NCBI GenBank assembly: GCA_014381505.1
Contig: JACNLK010000077.1
Coordinates: 1 to 59,431, forward strand
DNA: 59,431 nucleotides
Reading direction: 5' to 3'
DNA from: Candidatus Desulfatifera sulfidica
GTDB lineage: Bacteria > Desulfobacterota > Desulfobulbia > Desulfobulbales > Desulfocapsaceae
The notes under the pieces were generated by a model. It did no database searches. It saw only the letters and a list, made by a program, of their open reading frames with translations, and was not told the DNA's origin. The translations under genes were made by a program, and so were the position numbers. This document shows, piece after piece, positions 1 through 8,738 of the stretch. Numbering within the stretch: position 1 is the stretch's first letter; every line of letters begins with the position of its first letter.

Positions 1-130
1 AGAATAGCGAAGTAGTAGCCGTGGCGCAATCTGCTTCAAGGTTGACAGTAAGTTTGATAATATATTTTGTTGGTATCTGAAGAGATGCTGATTTTACATG
101 ACATGTTACTCGGATAGGAGAATAGTTGCT

Positions 131-1348
131 ATGAAATTAGGGATCAATGGTCTGGGACGGATCGGTAAACTTTCACTCTGGCACCATGTTTCGAGAAAGC
201 ATTTTCCCGAACTTGTTGTCAATGTGGGACGCGAGATCGGTCAGAGCCTGGATGACCTGGCTGCGGCCATTGACCGTGATTCATCCTATGGTCGGCTCGG
301 AACGTATCTTTATGGTCATAAGGGTGGCCGGGTCATTGAAAATCTTAATGATGCCGATGGGACTATGGTCATTAACGGTGTGCCGGTTAAGATTCTGCGT
401 AGTGCTCGGAATCCCAATGAGATCGCCTGGCGTGAGAACAACGTCAAGCTCGTGATCGATACCACTGGTGCCTTTACGGATCCCACCGCCGATGCTGAGG
501 GCGGGTGGGGCTCTCTGCGCGGCCACCTTGCAGCTGGTGCCGAGAAGGTTCTGCTTTCCGCCCCGTTCAAGATCAAAGCCAAGGGTATGGATATGCCGGC
601 CGATGCGGTGACCACGGTCATGGGCATCAATGATGATGACTATGATTCCGCGAGCCATTCTCTGATTTCAGCGGCTTCATGCACGACGACCTGTCTGTCT
701 TATATGATCAAACCCTTGATGGAAAGCGTTGGGGCGGCTAATTTTCTGAGTGCCTCCATGGTTACGGTCCATGCCGCTACCGGGAGCCAGCAGGTGCTTG
801 ATCGGCTGCCCAAGAGTGGAGCCAAGGATCTGCGCAAAAATCGTTCAATCCTGAACAACATTATTCTCACCACAACCGGGGCGGCCAAAGCCCTGGGCCT
901 GGTCATCCCCGAAATGAAATCCATCGGTTTTATTGCTGAATCGGTGCGTATCCCTACGTCCACCGGATCGTTGATTGTCCTGGTCCTCAATCTTCAGGAT
1001 GATCTGGACGCTCCTTTGGGCCGGGATCAGATCAATTCTATTTATCGGGAATATTCTGAAAACAATCCGTATCTTCAGTACACGGAAGAGCAGAATGTCA
1101 GTTCGGACATTATTGGTGTGCCGGCGGCGGCAGCGGTGATCGAGGGGACTGAAACACACACCCGTACAGCATCAATTCCGGTCAATCTGAATAATATCAA
1201 ATCCTGTGCCATCAACGCCGGGGGGGAGTCCATCCTCAACGTGCCGGTGACTCAAGCTGTGGTTTATGCCTGGTATGACAATGAACTGGGGAGTTACACC
1301 AACATGTTTGGCGATCTGACGGTTCTGGTTGCCGATAAAATGCTGTAG
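131..1348 (+). CDS. gap: glyceraldehyde-3-phosphate dehydrogenase, long variant
   Basis: This enzyme should oxidise glyceraldehyde-3-phosphate to 1,3-bisphosphoglycerate in the cytoplasm, feeding the pgk and tpiA genes just downstream. The N-terminal NAD-binding motif GINGLGRIGK is clear. The catalytic cysteine lies in SAASCTTTCLS, where the usual family motif is SNASCTTNC, so the cysteine and first threonines are kept but two asparagines are replaced. The partner histidine is in VTVHAATGSQQ. The C-terminus carries YAWYDNELGSYTNMFGDL, close to the usual SWYDNE motif. At 405 residues it is about 70 longer than typical GAPDH, with extra sequence in the N-terminal half. I chose the ATG at 131 because GGAG lies ten bases upstream and the GINGLGRIG fold starts at once. 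The GAPDH assignment is firm; cofactor preference is not shown. Confidence 0.9.
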   Translation: MKLGINGLGRIGKLSLWHHVSRKHFPELVVNVGREIGQSLDDLAAAIDRDSSYGRLGTYLYGHKGGRVIENLNDADGTMVINGVPVKILRSARNPNEIAWRENNVKLVIDTTGAFTDPTADAEGGWGSLRGHLAAGAEKVLLSAPFKIKAKGMDMPADAVTTVMGINDDDYDSASHSLISAASCTTTCLSYMIKPLMESVGAANFLSASMVTVHAATGSQQVLDRLPKSGAKDLRKNRSILNNIILTTTGAAKALGLVIPEMKSIGFIAESVRIPTSTGSLIVLVLNLQDDLDAPLGRDQINSIYREYSENNPYLQYTEEQNVSSDIIGVPAAAAVIEGTETHTRTASIPVNLNNIKSCAINAGGESILNVPVTQAVVYAWYDNELGSYTNMFGDLTVLVADKML

Positions 1349-1382
1349 GTCAAACCGTGAACCATCACGAGAGGAATACAGT

Positions 1383-2573
1383 ATGAAGAGCGTTCGTGAC
1401 TTGTCGCTGGCCGGCAAACGGGTTCTGGTCCGGGTGGATTTTAATGTTCCCATGGACGATCAGGGTCAGATCACCGATGATATCCGCATACGCATGGCCA
1501 TGCCCACGATTCAGTATGTCTTGGAGCAGGGTGGGAAGTTGATCCTCTGTTCGCATATGGGGCGACCCAAAGGTCAGCGAGTGGAGAAATACAGTCTGGC
1601 GCTGGTGGTCGACCATTTGGCCGGACTGATCGGTCGACCGGTGCGTTTGGCTCCAGATTGTGTTGGTCCGGAGACTGAATCCATGGTCATGGATATGGCC
1701 TCAGGCGAAGTGGTTCTGCTCGAAAATTTACGTTTCCATGAGCAGGAGACCGGGAATGATCCGGAATTCGCAGCCCAACTGGGTCGATTGGCCGAGGTGT
1801 ACGTCAATGATGCATTTGCCGTCTCTCATCGGGCCCATGCTTCTGTGGTGGGGGTTGCCGCTCATGTCGCTGATCGCGGTGCCGGTCTGCTGCTGCAGAC
1901 AGAGATTGATTTTTTCAACAAGGCAATTACTCGCCCGGTCCGGCCGTTAGTGGCTTTGGTCGGAGGGGCCAAGGTCTCATCCAAGCTTGGCGCTTTGCAA
2001 AATATGCTTGATCGGGTTGATAAAATGATCATTGGCGGAGCCATGGCCAACACTTTTCTCAAGAGTTTGGGTCTGGATGTTGGTGCTTCAAAGGTTGAGG
2101 ATGATTTGCTCGATACCGCGCGAGAGTTTATGGCTGCGGCTCAGGCCAAAGGGGTCAAGCTCTATTTGCCGGTTGATGTGATTGCTGCTGATCGTTTTTC
2201 CCCGGATGCCGTGCTGAAGAACGTGGCCTGTCAGGATATTCCTGAAGGTTGGATGGGCTTGGATATTGGTCCTGCCTCGGTGATTTATTTCAAGGAAGCC
2301 CTGGCCGATGCCCGAACGATCGTCTGGAACGGCCCCATGGGTGCATTTGAGATGGATGCCTTTGCCCGGGGAACCATGGCGTTGTGTCGCGCCGTGGCTG
2401 AATCCCATGCCCTGTCGATCACAGGTGGTGGTGACTCCAATGCTGCGGTCAAGAAATCCGGTGAGGCCGATAATATCTCGTATATGTCCACTGGCGGTGG
2501 CGCCTTTCTTCAGCTTATGGAGGGCAAGAGCCTGCCCGGAGTTGATAGTTTGAGTGATGGAGGTGAAGCATGA
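1383..2573 (+). CDS. pgk: phosphoglycerate kinase
   Basis: The 396-residue protein transfers phosphate between 1,3-bisphosphoglycerate and ADP in glycolysis or gluconeogenesis. It begins MKSVRDLSLAGKRVLVRVDFNVP, cut here as the family signature RVDFNVP, and contains SHMGRPKG, the ENLRFHEQE stretch, VGGAKVSSK, and the C-terminal nucleotide-binding SITGGGDSNAAV and YMSTGGGAFLQLMEGK segments. Length matches the family. The ATG at 1383 is preceded by GAGGAA with a six-base spacer. It lies 34 bases after gap, and its stop codon overlaps the start of tpiA by four bases (ATGA), so the three genes are probably one operon with translational coupling of the last two. Confidence 0.98.
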   Translation: MKSVRDLSLAGKRVLVRVDFNVPMDDQGQITDDIRIRMAMPTIQYVLEQGGKLILCSHMGRPKGQRVEKYSLALVVDHLAGLIGRPVRLAPDCVGPETESMVMDMASGEVVLLENLRFHEQETGNDPEFAAQLGRLAEVYVNDAFAVSHRAHASVVGVAAHVADRGAGLLLQTEIDFFNKAITRPVRPLVALVGGAKVSSKLGALQNMLDRVDKMIIGGAMANTFLKSLGLDVGASKVEDDLLDTAREFMAAAQAKGVKLYLPVDVIAADRFSPDAVLKNVACQDIPEGWMGLDIGPASVIYFKEALADARTIVWNGPMGAFEMDAFARGTMALCRAVAESHALSITGGGDSNAAVKKSGEADNISYMSTGGGAFLQLMEGKSLPGVDSLSDGGEA

Positions 2574-3331
2574 GTCGTCGACCCCTTTTGGTGGGAAACT
2601 GGAAGATGCACACTACCGTAGTTGAGGCCTGTCAGCTGGCAGCCGCGATCCGGCAGGGCTGCGCTGACTTGCCGGAAGAGCGCGATATTATGCTTGCCCC
2701 GCCAGCCACGGTGCTCAGTGAGGTCTCTCATATTGTCCACGGAAGCGGTATTATTCTGGCTGGACAGAATGTCTGTTGGGGGCCCCAGGGGGCTTTCACC
2801 GGCGAGATTTCAGCGGTGATGATCCAGGGTGCAGGAGGTAATGCTGCCCTTGTTGGTCATTCCGAGCGTCGGCAGATTTTTCATGAAGATGATGCCATGG
2901 TGAATCGGCGTTTGCGCGGTGGTCTTGATCAGGGTCTGCTAATGATCCTCTGTGTTGGTGAGACTCTGGAGGAGCGTGAGGGAGGGCAAACGCTTTCGGT
3001 TTTGGAGGAGCAGCTGCGCGCTGGTTTGAGCGGAGTAAGTATTGCGCAGTGTGACCGGCTGGCCATAGCCTATGAACCCGTCTGGGCCATTGGCACCGGG
3101 CTGACTGCCAGCGGTGAGCAGGCGCAGGAGGTTCATTCTTTTCTTCGTGACCAGGTCACTCTGTTGTACGAAAAAAATGTTGCTGACCAGATGAGAATAT
3201 TGTATGGTGGATCGGTTAAACCTGACAACATCGATCAATTGATGGCCCAGCCGGATATCGACGGGGCCTTGGTTGGCGGCGCGGCACTGGATGCTGCGTC
3301 TTTTATTCGAATTATGCAATTTAAGGCCTGA
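2570..3331 (+). CDS. tpiA: triosephosphate isomerase
   Basis: The enzyme interconverts dihydroxyacetone phosphate and glyceraldehyde-3-phosphate. All hallmark segments are visible in the 253-residue product: GNWKMH with the substrate lysine near the N-terminus, VGHSERR with the electrophilic histidine, AYEPVWAIGTG with the catalytic glutamate, the flexible loop, and YGGSVKPDN plus GALVGGAAL at the phosphate-binding end. The start overlaps the pgk stop codon, and secG follows nine bases after the stop. The pgk-tpiA-secG order is common in bacteria. Confidence 0.98.
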   Translation: MSRRPLLVGNWKMHTTVVEACQLAAAIRQGCADLPEERDIMLAPPATVLSEVSHIVHGSGIILAGQNVCWGPQGAFTGEISAVMIQGAGGNAALVGHSERRQIFHEDDAMVNRRLRGGLDQGLLMILCVGETLEEREGGQTLSVLEEQLRAGLSGVSIAQCDRLAIAYEPVWAIGTGLTASGEQAQEVHSFLRDQVTLLYEKNVADQMRILYGGSVKPDNIDQLMAQPDIDGALVGGAALDAASFIRIMQFKA

Positions 3332-3340
3332 GCCGACTTT

Positions 3341-3706
3341 ATGATCACACTGTTGACCATTCTTCATGTCCTCGTTTGTTTGTTCCTGATCGGGATAGTT
3401 CTCCTGCAGCATGGAAAGGGCGCGGATGTGGGTGCAGCTTTTGGCGGATCAAGTCAGTCATTGTTTGGTACAGAGGGACCTTTGTCTCTGCTGAACAAGC
3501 TGACGACAACTGCCGCTATAGTTTTCATGGTTACCTCTGTGGCCTTGGCCTATGTTGCATCGAATAGTGGTACTGGTTCGGTGATGAGCACTGTTGTGAG
3601 CCCTGCAGCGCCAGTTGTATCGGAGCAGGTTATTCCCGCAAGTGAGGAAACTGCACCAGAGCAGGTTCAGGAGTTTGGTACGGGTACAGCCCCGGCCACG
3701 GAATAA
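3341..3706 (+). CDS. secG: preprotein translocase subunit SecG
   Basis: SecG is the small inner-membrane subunit that assists the SecYE channel. The 121-residue product has two hydrophobic segments, at about residues 1-22 and 52-72. The conserved loop between them reads LLQHGKGADVGAAFGGSSQSLFG, named here by its core GKGADVGAAFGG. The C-terminal 40 residues are rich in Pro, Val, Glu and Ala, as is usual for SecG. It follows tpiA by nine bases and precedes tRNA-Leu by 16 bases. The second Sec gene of the window, yajC, lies 0.8 kb away on the other strand. Confidence 0.95.
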   Translation: MITLLTILHVLVCLFLIGIVLLQHGKGADVGAAFGGSSQSLFGTEGPLSLLNKLTTTAAIVFMVTSVALAYVASNSGTGSVMSTVVSPAAPVVSEQVIPASEETAPEQVQEFGTGTAPATE

Positions 3707-3722
3707 AATTTATAAAATTGTT

Positions 3723-3808
3723 GCCGAAGTGGTGGAACTGGTAGACACGCTGTCTTGAGGGGGCAGTGGCCAACGGTCGTGCGAGTTCGATTCTCGCCTT
3801 CGGCACCA
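3723..3808 (+). tRNA. tRNA-Leu (anticodon GAG)
   Basis: A complete class II tRNA with acceptor stem GCCGAAG/CTTCGGC, a D-arm GGTGGAACTGGTAGACAC, anticodon stem CTGTC/GGCAG around loop TTGAGGG (anticodon GAG), a short variable arm, T-loop GTTCGATTC and encoded CCA. It starts 16 bases after secG and is followed at once by a strong terminator, so it may be the last unit of the gap-pgk-tpiA-secG transcript. Confidence 0.97.
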
Positions 3809-3812
3809 TGTT

Positions 3813-3861
3813 AAGGGCTTTGTTCAAGTGATTTCGGTCACTTGAACAAAGCCCTTTTTTT
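3813..3861 (+). terminator. rho-independent terminator after tRNA-Leu
   Basis: A perfect 19-base inverted repeat beginning AAGGGCTTTG with loop TTTCGG is followed by a T run. It closes the glycolysis/secG/tRNA transcript and is nearly symmetric. Confidence 0.93.
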
Positions 3862-3958
3862 GTTTGATATTATATGTGGTGAGACACACTCATGATATCT
3901 TTTTCCATCCCATCCTACCTTTCTCGTTCTTCATCTTCATGGAATTTTGGAGTCTTCT

Positions 3959-4318
3959 ATGCCAATTTTTTATAGGCTTATCCTATCTTTTTCTTTCCTC
4001 TTCTGCTTCACGCAGGCTCAGGCTTCTGAATCACTTGAAAAAATAGTTTTACCGTTACCCTGGTATCATCAGTTTCAATTTGCTGGTTATTACGCCGCAG
4101 TCGAACAAGGCTATTACAAAGAGGTGCTCAGCCTTCGACCTGACATGCCAATCATTGTTTGTACCGGCTATAGCACAACACTTTCTAAAGAGGGTGCAAT
4201 GGAGATAGGTATCAAAAGATATCTCAATAAGCCGGTAGAAGGAGAGGAGCTGGTGAGAAATATTAGATCTGTATTGGATCAAGAATATACCCCTGTGGTG
4301 CCAAGAGTGAAATCATAG
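3959..4318 (+). pseudogene. chimeric remnant: NMT1/THI5-type sensor N-terminus joined to a receiver-domain C-terminus
   Basis: The 119-residue reading frame looks like the two ends of a much larger sensor kinase joined in frame. Residues 1-22 form a signal peptide (hydrophobic core LILSFSFLFCF, then TQAQAS). Residues 23-53 match the start of NMT1/THI5-like periplasmic binding domains, including LPWYHQFQFAGYYAA and EQGYYKE. The sequence then switches abruptly to the C-terminal half of a response-regulator receiver domain: RPDMPIIVCTGYS and the conserved Lys-Pro of RYLNKPV, ending about 20 residues later. The phospho-acceptor aspartate, kinase core and most of the binding domain are absent. Hybrid proteins with this order of ends are known, so I infer an internal in-frame deletion. 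Start: ATG at 3959 behind TTGGAG. It may still be translated and exported, but a function is doubtful. Confidence 0.75.
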
Positions 4319-4417
4319 TATCTCGAGCCTGTATTCTGTGCTTTCCCGGTAAGACTTGAATGGTATTACACTCATTTACCTTATGATCTAGTGTAAGAGG
4401 GCTGAAGGGAGGGCAAT

Positions 4418-4457
4418 AAAAAACCCCCAGTACTCGGTATAGCCTGAGTACTGGGGG
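4418..4457 (-). terminator. rho-independent terminator after yajC
   Basis: On the minus strand a 14-15 bp stem (CCCCCAGTACTCAGG against CCGAGTACTGGGGG) with a short loop is followed by TTTTTT. It lies 34 bases beyond the extended end of yajC and ends the tgt-yajC transcript. Confidence 0.92.
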
Positions 4458-4470
4458 GGAATGGGTTCTG

Positions 4471-4487
4471 CTCTGCTACCTGCAGAG
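4471..4487 (-). promoter_or_regulatory. putative SECIS hairpin of yajC
   Basis: On the minus strand a perfect six-pair stem CTCTGC/GCAGAG encloses the five-base loop AGGTA. The loop begins 28 bases after the UGA at 4510-4512. The shape and loop match the hairpins after each UGA of sbtA in this window and resemble the TGC-AGGTCT-GCA tip of the E. coli fdhF SECIS as I remember it. It is distinct from the terminator at 4418-4457. SelB recognition is inferred. Confidence 0.7.
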
Positions 4488-4491
4488 GGGA

Positions 4492-4851
4492 TCAGCAGCC
4501 GCCGATTCCTCAACCACCGGCTTTTTTGATCGGGGCAGCAGTGTTGCTGTCGACCGGGCCGGCAATAGCAGCTCGGCTGAGTTTGATGCGCACATTGTCA
4601 GCAATCTCTACGGTGATGACAGAGTCAGTCAGGCCGGTGATGGTGCCGTGGATGCCACCTTTAGTGATGACCTTGTTGCCGGTTTTCAGGTCGCCTAGAA
4701 ACTGCTGGTGTTGCTTGGCCTGCTTCTGCTGAGGACGAATCAGCAGGAAGTAGAAAACTACAAAAATTAAAATCAGTGGGATGAATGAGGCAATTCCTGC
4801 CCCTGCGCCTGCCCCTGCAGCCGGTGAGGCGGCGTATGCGACTCCTGTCAT
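4492..4851 (-). CDS. yajC: preprotein translocase accessory subunit YajC, probable C-terminal selenocysteine form
   Basis: YajC is a single-span membrane protein that associates with SecDF-YidC. The product has a hydrophobic segment (FIPLILIFVVFYFLLI) followed by the signature RPQQKQAKQHQQFL and the LKTGNKVITKGGIHGTITG beta domain core. The ATG at 4851 follows GGAGGAAAC. A conventional reading stops at UGA 4510-4512 after KKAGG (113 residues). If that UGA is read as selenocysteine the protein gains U-G-I-G-G-C and ends at UGA 4492-4494, giving 119 residues with Sec at 114. A SECIS-like hairpin lies at the right distance. YajC identity is firm; Sec readthrough is inferred from sequence. It follows tgt by 99 bases, a common pairing, but secD and secF do not follow here. 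Confidence 0.9.
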
Positions 4852-4950
4852 GGTTGTTTCCTCCAAAAAATAGTTTCTGACCCTCGGGTCGATCGTGCTG
4901 TTGTTGTTACGTATTGTCTCTGTTTACTTATATTGAAATTATAACATTAA

Positions 4951-6126
<1,176 letters not shown>

Positions 6127-6145
6127 TTATTGCAAGATGAGCGGG

Positions 6146-7261
6146 TTAGCTCAGGTCTGAGAGCAGTGCGCGGAGCTCCTGCTCCTGTCTTTCTATGCTG
6201 GCGAGCAGTTGGAATTGCATGAGGGCTCTGTTGAGGTTGTCGTCAGGTTGCTCGATTTTGAAGTAGGAATTTCCGCTCAGGTGATCACTGAAAAAGCGTA
6301 AGCCCAGTTCAAAGGTAATCAGGCGCAGGGCATCGTAAATGGCGGCCTGTTCTTTTGTGTTGAGGACGGTGGGAGCTTTCTGGAAATAGCCTCTGAGCAA
6401 GCCCTGGCAGCGCCTGAAGCTGAAAATGGTTGTGGCTGCCCTGTCGTTGCCGGCCATGCTGCAGCAGGAGCGCAGGCAGTCTCCGAGATCAACGATGCTC
6501 AGACCTGGGCCAACTGTATCCAGATCGATGAGGCTCACGGCTTGATTGGTGCGATCCTCAAAGAGGACATTGCCAGCCTTTGGGTCACCATGTATGCAGC
6601 GGATCGCATAATCGCCATGATCACGACCCTGCTCTAGAAAATTGGCATCGGGCCGATGCGCCTCAATGACGGCCCGGCAATACTCTATTTCAGAGTGTTT
6701 CCGGTTGAGGTCCGGAGTGGGGAGCGCGTCATACTTTTTGAGGTAATCAGGCAGGACATGGAAACCGGGCAGGGCGATATGGAGCTTGCTGGCATCCAGG
6801 TCAGCTGTTTGTCTGTGGAAGATGCCCAGAGCGCGGCCAACCTCCCGGGCCTGATCCCTGTTGTTGATCTGTTCGTGACAGGCACTGTGTTCTATGTAAC
6901 GCAAGGCCCGCCAAAAACGCCCGTTACGATCACGGAAAAAGTTGCAGCCATCCAACGTTTGAACCAGATCGCAATGTTTCCAGTGCGGCTCCTGCCGGGG
7001 AGCATGTTGTGAAATATGGCGGCTGAGCAGGGCCATATTGTGGATGATGAGTTCGGGGTCGCTAAAGACCCGGGTGTTGATTTCCTGGAGGATAAAAGAT
7101 CGCTTTTTCCCGACAATCAGGTACGTATCATTGATCAGTCCCCGGCCCAAGGGGGTGATTTGGGCCTGGCTTGGCTGAAGGCAGTAGCGATCAATGGCTG
7201 TGTCAAGTCCATCATCATTGATTCTGGCATTCCCCGGGCCTGCAGTTTTGTTCAAAATCAT
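6146..7261 (-). CDS. aminoglycoside phosphotransferase-fold kinase, NahK-like
   Basis: A 371-residue small-molecule kinase of the APH/choline-kinase fold. The N-terminal region reads GRGLINDTYLI followed by FILQEINTRVFSDPELIIHNM, which resembles N-acetylhexosamine 1-kinase type proteins (a glycine-rich ATP loop with INDTY, then FILQxIN). The catalytic loop is IRCIHGDPKAGNVLFED (HGD plus Asn), and the metal-binding motif is SLIDLDTVGPG. These residues argue for an active kinase. The substrate could be a sugar or amino sugar and cannot be fixed from sequence; glk three genes away hints at sugar phosphorylation only weakly. It lies seven bases from the next gene upstream and may share its transcript. 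Confidence 0.8.
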   Translation of the reverse strand: MILNKTAGPGNARINDDGLDTAIDRYCLQPSQAQITPLGRGLINDTYLIVGKKRSFILQEINTRVFSDPELIIHNMALLSRHISQHAPRQEPHWKHCDLVQTLDGCNFFRDRNGRFWRALRYIEHSACHEQINNRDQAREVGRALGIFHRQTADLDASKLHIALPGFHVLPDYLKKYDALPTPDLNRKHSEIEYCRAVIEAHRPDANFLEQGRDHGDYAIRCIHGDPKAGNVLFEDRTNQAVSLIDLDTVGPGLSIVDLGDCLRSCCSMAGNDRAATTIFSFRRCQGLLRGYFQKAPTVLNTKEQAAIYDALRLITFELGLRFFSDHLSGNSYFKIEQPDDNLNRALMQFQLLASIERQEQELRALLSDLS

Positions 7262-7267
7262 TGTGAA

Positions 7268-8728
7268 TCAGATCGGTGAACTGGGCGAACAGGCCGAGCC
7301 TTTGAGCTGGAAGATCAGACGCAGCCCTTTGCGTACCCGATGGGAGAAAATTTTAGGTGTGAGATAGCTACCAGCCACTCGTTTGTTGATCTCGGCCAGG
7401 GTAGGATAGGGCTGGATGACTCCGGCCAGGGTCGAGAGCTTGACTCCACCACCGAGGACCGCTGACCACTGGCCCAAAAGTTCGCCTGCACCAGGTCCCA
7501 GAATCTGAACGCCGATGGGTTTTTCGTGCTCATCGAGGAGCATTTTCAGTTGCCCTGTATCATTTCCTTCGCAGATTGCCCGGTCATTATTGGAAAATTC
7601 CTCACGCCAGACCTGGTAGTCGATACCGGCTGTCTGCGCAGCCTTTTCATTGAGGCCGATGGAGGCCAGTTCCGGTTCGCAGTACGTGCACCACGGCATC
7701 CAGCGCGTGTTGATTTTGCGTGGCAGTCGAAAGATAGCGTTGCTGACCACGACCCCCCCTTCGTGCCCGGCAGCGTGGGTGAATTGAAAGCGTCCGTTCA
7801 CATCACCCGGGGCAAAGATGTGTTTTTGACTGGTTCGCATTCGGGCATCAACCACGATTCCTCCGGCACTGTGGTGAACATCGATGGCCGTCAGGTTGAG
7901 GCCTTCAATGTTTGGACTACGACCCTGGGCCAGAAGGACAGCTTCTCCACTGATTGTCTGTTTGTGTCCGTCTGAAACGATGACAAGTTCACTGCCCACA
8001 GCTGTCTTTTGTGCTGCTTCAACGGTGGCATTGAGGATAAAATTCACTCCCTCTTCAGCCATGACCTTCATCACCTGATCAGCCAGATCCCGATCTTCTT
8101 TGCTTAAAATCTGCCCCGAACGTTGAACCACTGTCACTCGGCTGCCCAGCCGACAAAAGGCCTGGGCCATTTCGATGGCAATGGGGCCGCCGCCAAGGAT
8201 AATGAGTGAGCCTGGCAGACGATCCAGGGAGAAAATCTCACGGTTGGTAAGCAGAGGGATGTTTCGCAGACAGTCGATCCGGGGTGGGGCTGCGGATGAG
8301 CCGGTGGCAATGACCCAGAATTTGGCCGAGTGGCGTTTGCCGTCTACTTCGACCTGATGTTCGTCAACAAAGCGTGCAGGCCCGAACACAGTCTGCACTC
8401 CGAGTCCACAGAATCGTTCAACTGAATCATGTTTCTGGATTCTGCTGATTACACTCCGGATTCGATCCCGAACGGCGCTGAAATCTACGGGTGGCACGTC
8501 AACTTGAGGCAGGCCAAAGCGGCTGCAATCCTTGAGCTGCTGGTAGCGTTTGGCCGTATTGATCAGAGTTTTAGAGGGGACGCAACCAAAGTGGAGGCAG
8601 TCTCCCCCAAGTGTTGGTTCACGTTCGATGAGCAGCGTTCTGGCACCGAGCTGAGCTGCGCCCGAGGCGACGGTCAGGCCAGCAGCTCCACCACCGATGA
8701 TGCCCATATCATAGTCGTAACTGGCCAT
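7268..8728 (-). CDS. FAD-dependent pyridine nucleotide-disulfide oxidoreductase (MerA/Lpd-like)
   Basis: The 486-residue flavoprotein starts with the FAD-binding GIIGGGAAGLTVA, followed by the redox-active pair in GGDCLHFGCVPSKTL. The second dinucleotide site is LIILGGGPIAIEMAQAFCRLG, cored by GGGPIAIE. A second FAD-contact motif, IFAPGDVNG, precedes a C-terminal dimerisation domain. In that domain dihydrolipoamide dehydrogenase uses a His-Glu dyad (HPT), whereas here it reads YPTLAEINK, so the base is tyrosine, as in mercuric-reductase relatives. There is no N-terminal HMA domain and no C-terminal vicinal cysteine pair for Hg, so mercuric reductase activity is unlikely. Start ATG at 8728 follows AAAGGAGAATAC. 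The electron partner is unknown; the TVP38 gene next door is a recurrent companion of this family. Confidence 0.88.
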   Translation of the reverse strand: MASYDYDMGIIGGGAAGLTVASGAAQLGARTLLIEREPTLGGDCLHFGCVPSKTLINTAKRYQQLKDCSRFGLPQVDVPPVDFSAVRDRIRSVISRIQKHDSVERFCGLGVQTVFGPARFVDEHQVEVDGKRHSAKFWVIATGSSAAPPRIDCLRNIPLLTNREIFSLDRLPGSLIILGGGPIAIEMAQAFCRLGSRVTVVQRSGQILSKEDRDLADQVMKVMAEEGVNFILNATVEAAQKTAVGSELVIVSDGHKQTISGEAVLLAQGRSPNIEGLNLTAIDVHHSAGGIVVDARMRTSQKHIFAPGDVNGRFQFTHAAGHEGGVVVSNAIFRLPRKINTRWMPWCTYCEPELASIGLNEKAAQTAGIDYQVWREEFSNNDRAICEGNDTGQLKMLLDEHEKPIGVQILGPGAGELLGQWSAVLGGGVKLSTLAGVIQPYPTLAEINKRVAGSYLTPKIFSHRVRKGLRLIFQLKGSACSPSSPI

Positions 8729-8738
8729 GTATTCTCCT

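Noticed and set aside
1-97. TTGACA at 42-47 as the -35 box of a gap promoter
   Set aside because: The nearest -10-like hexamers (GATAAT, TATATT) sit only 8-13 bases downstream, and nothing suitable lies at 16-18 bases.
4418-4487. The whole region after yajC as a single terminator
   Set aside because: Two separate hairpins are present. The CTCTGC/GCAGAG hairpin has no T run and lies between the UGA and the true terminator.
7268-8728. Mercuric reductase (merA)
   Set aside because: There is no HMA domain, no C-terminal Cys-Cys pair for mercury and no other mer gene nearby; only the flavin disulfide-reductase core is shared.
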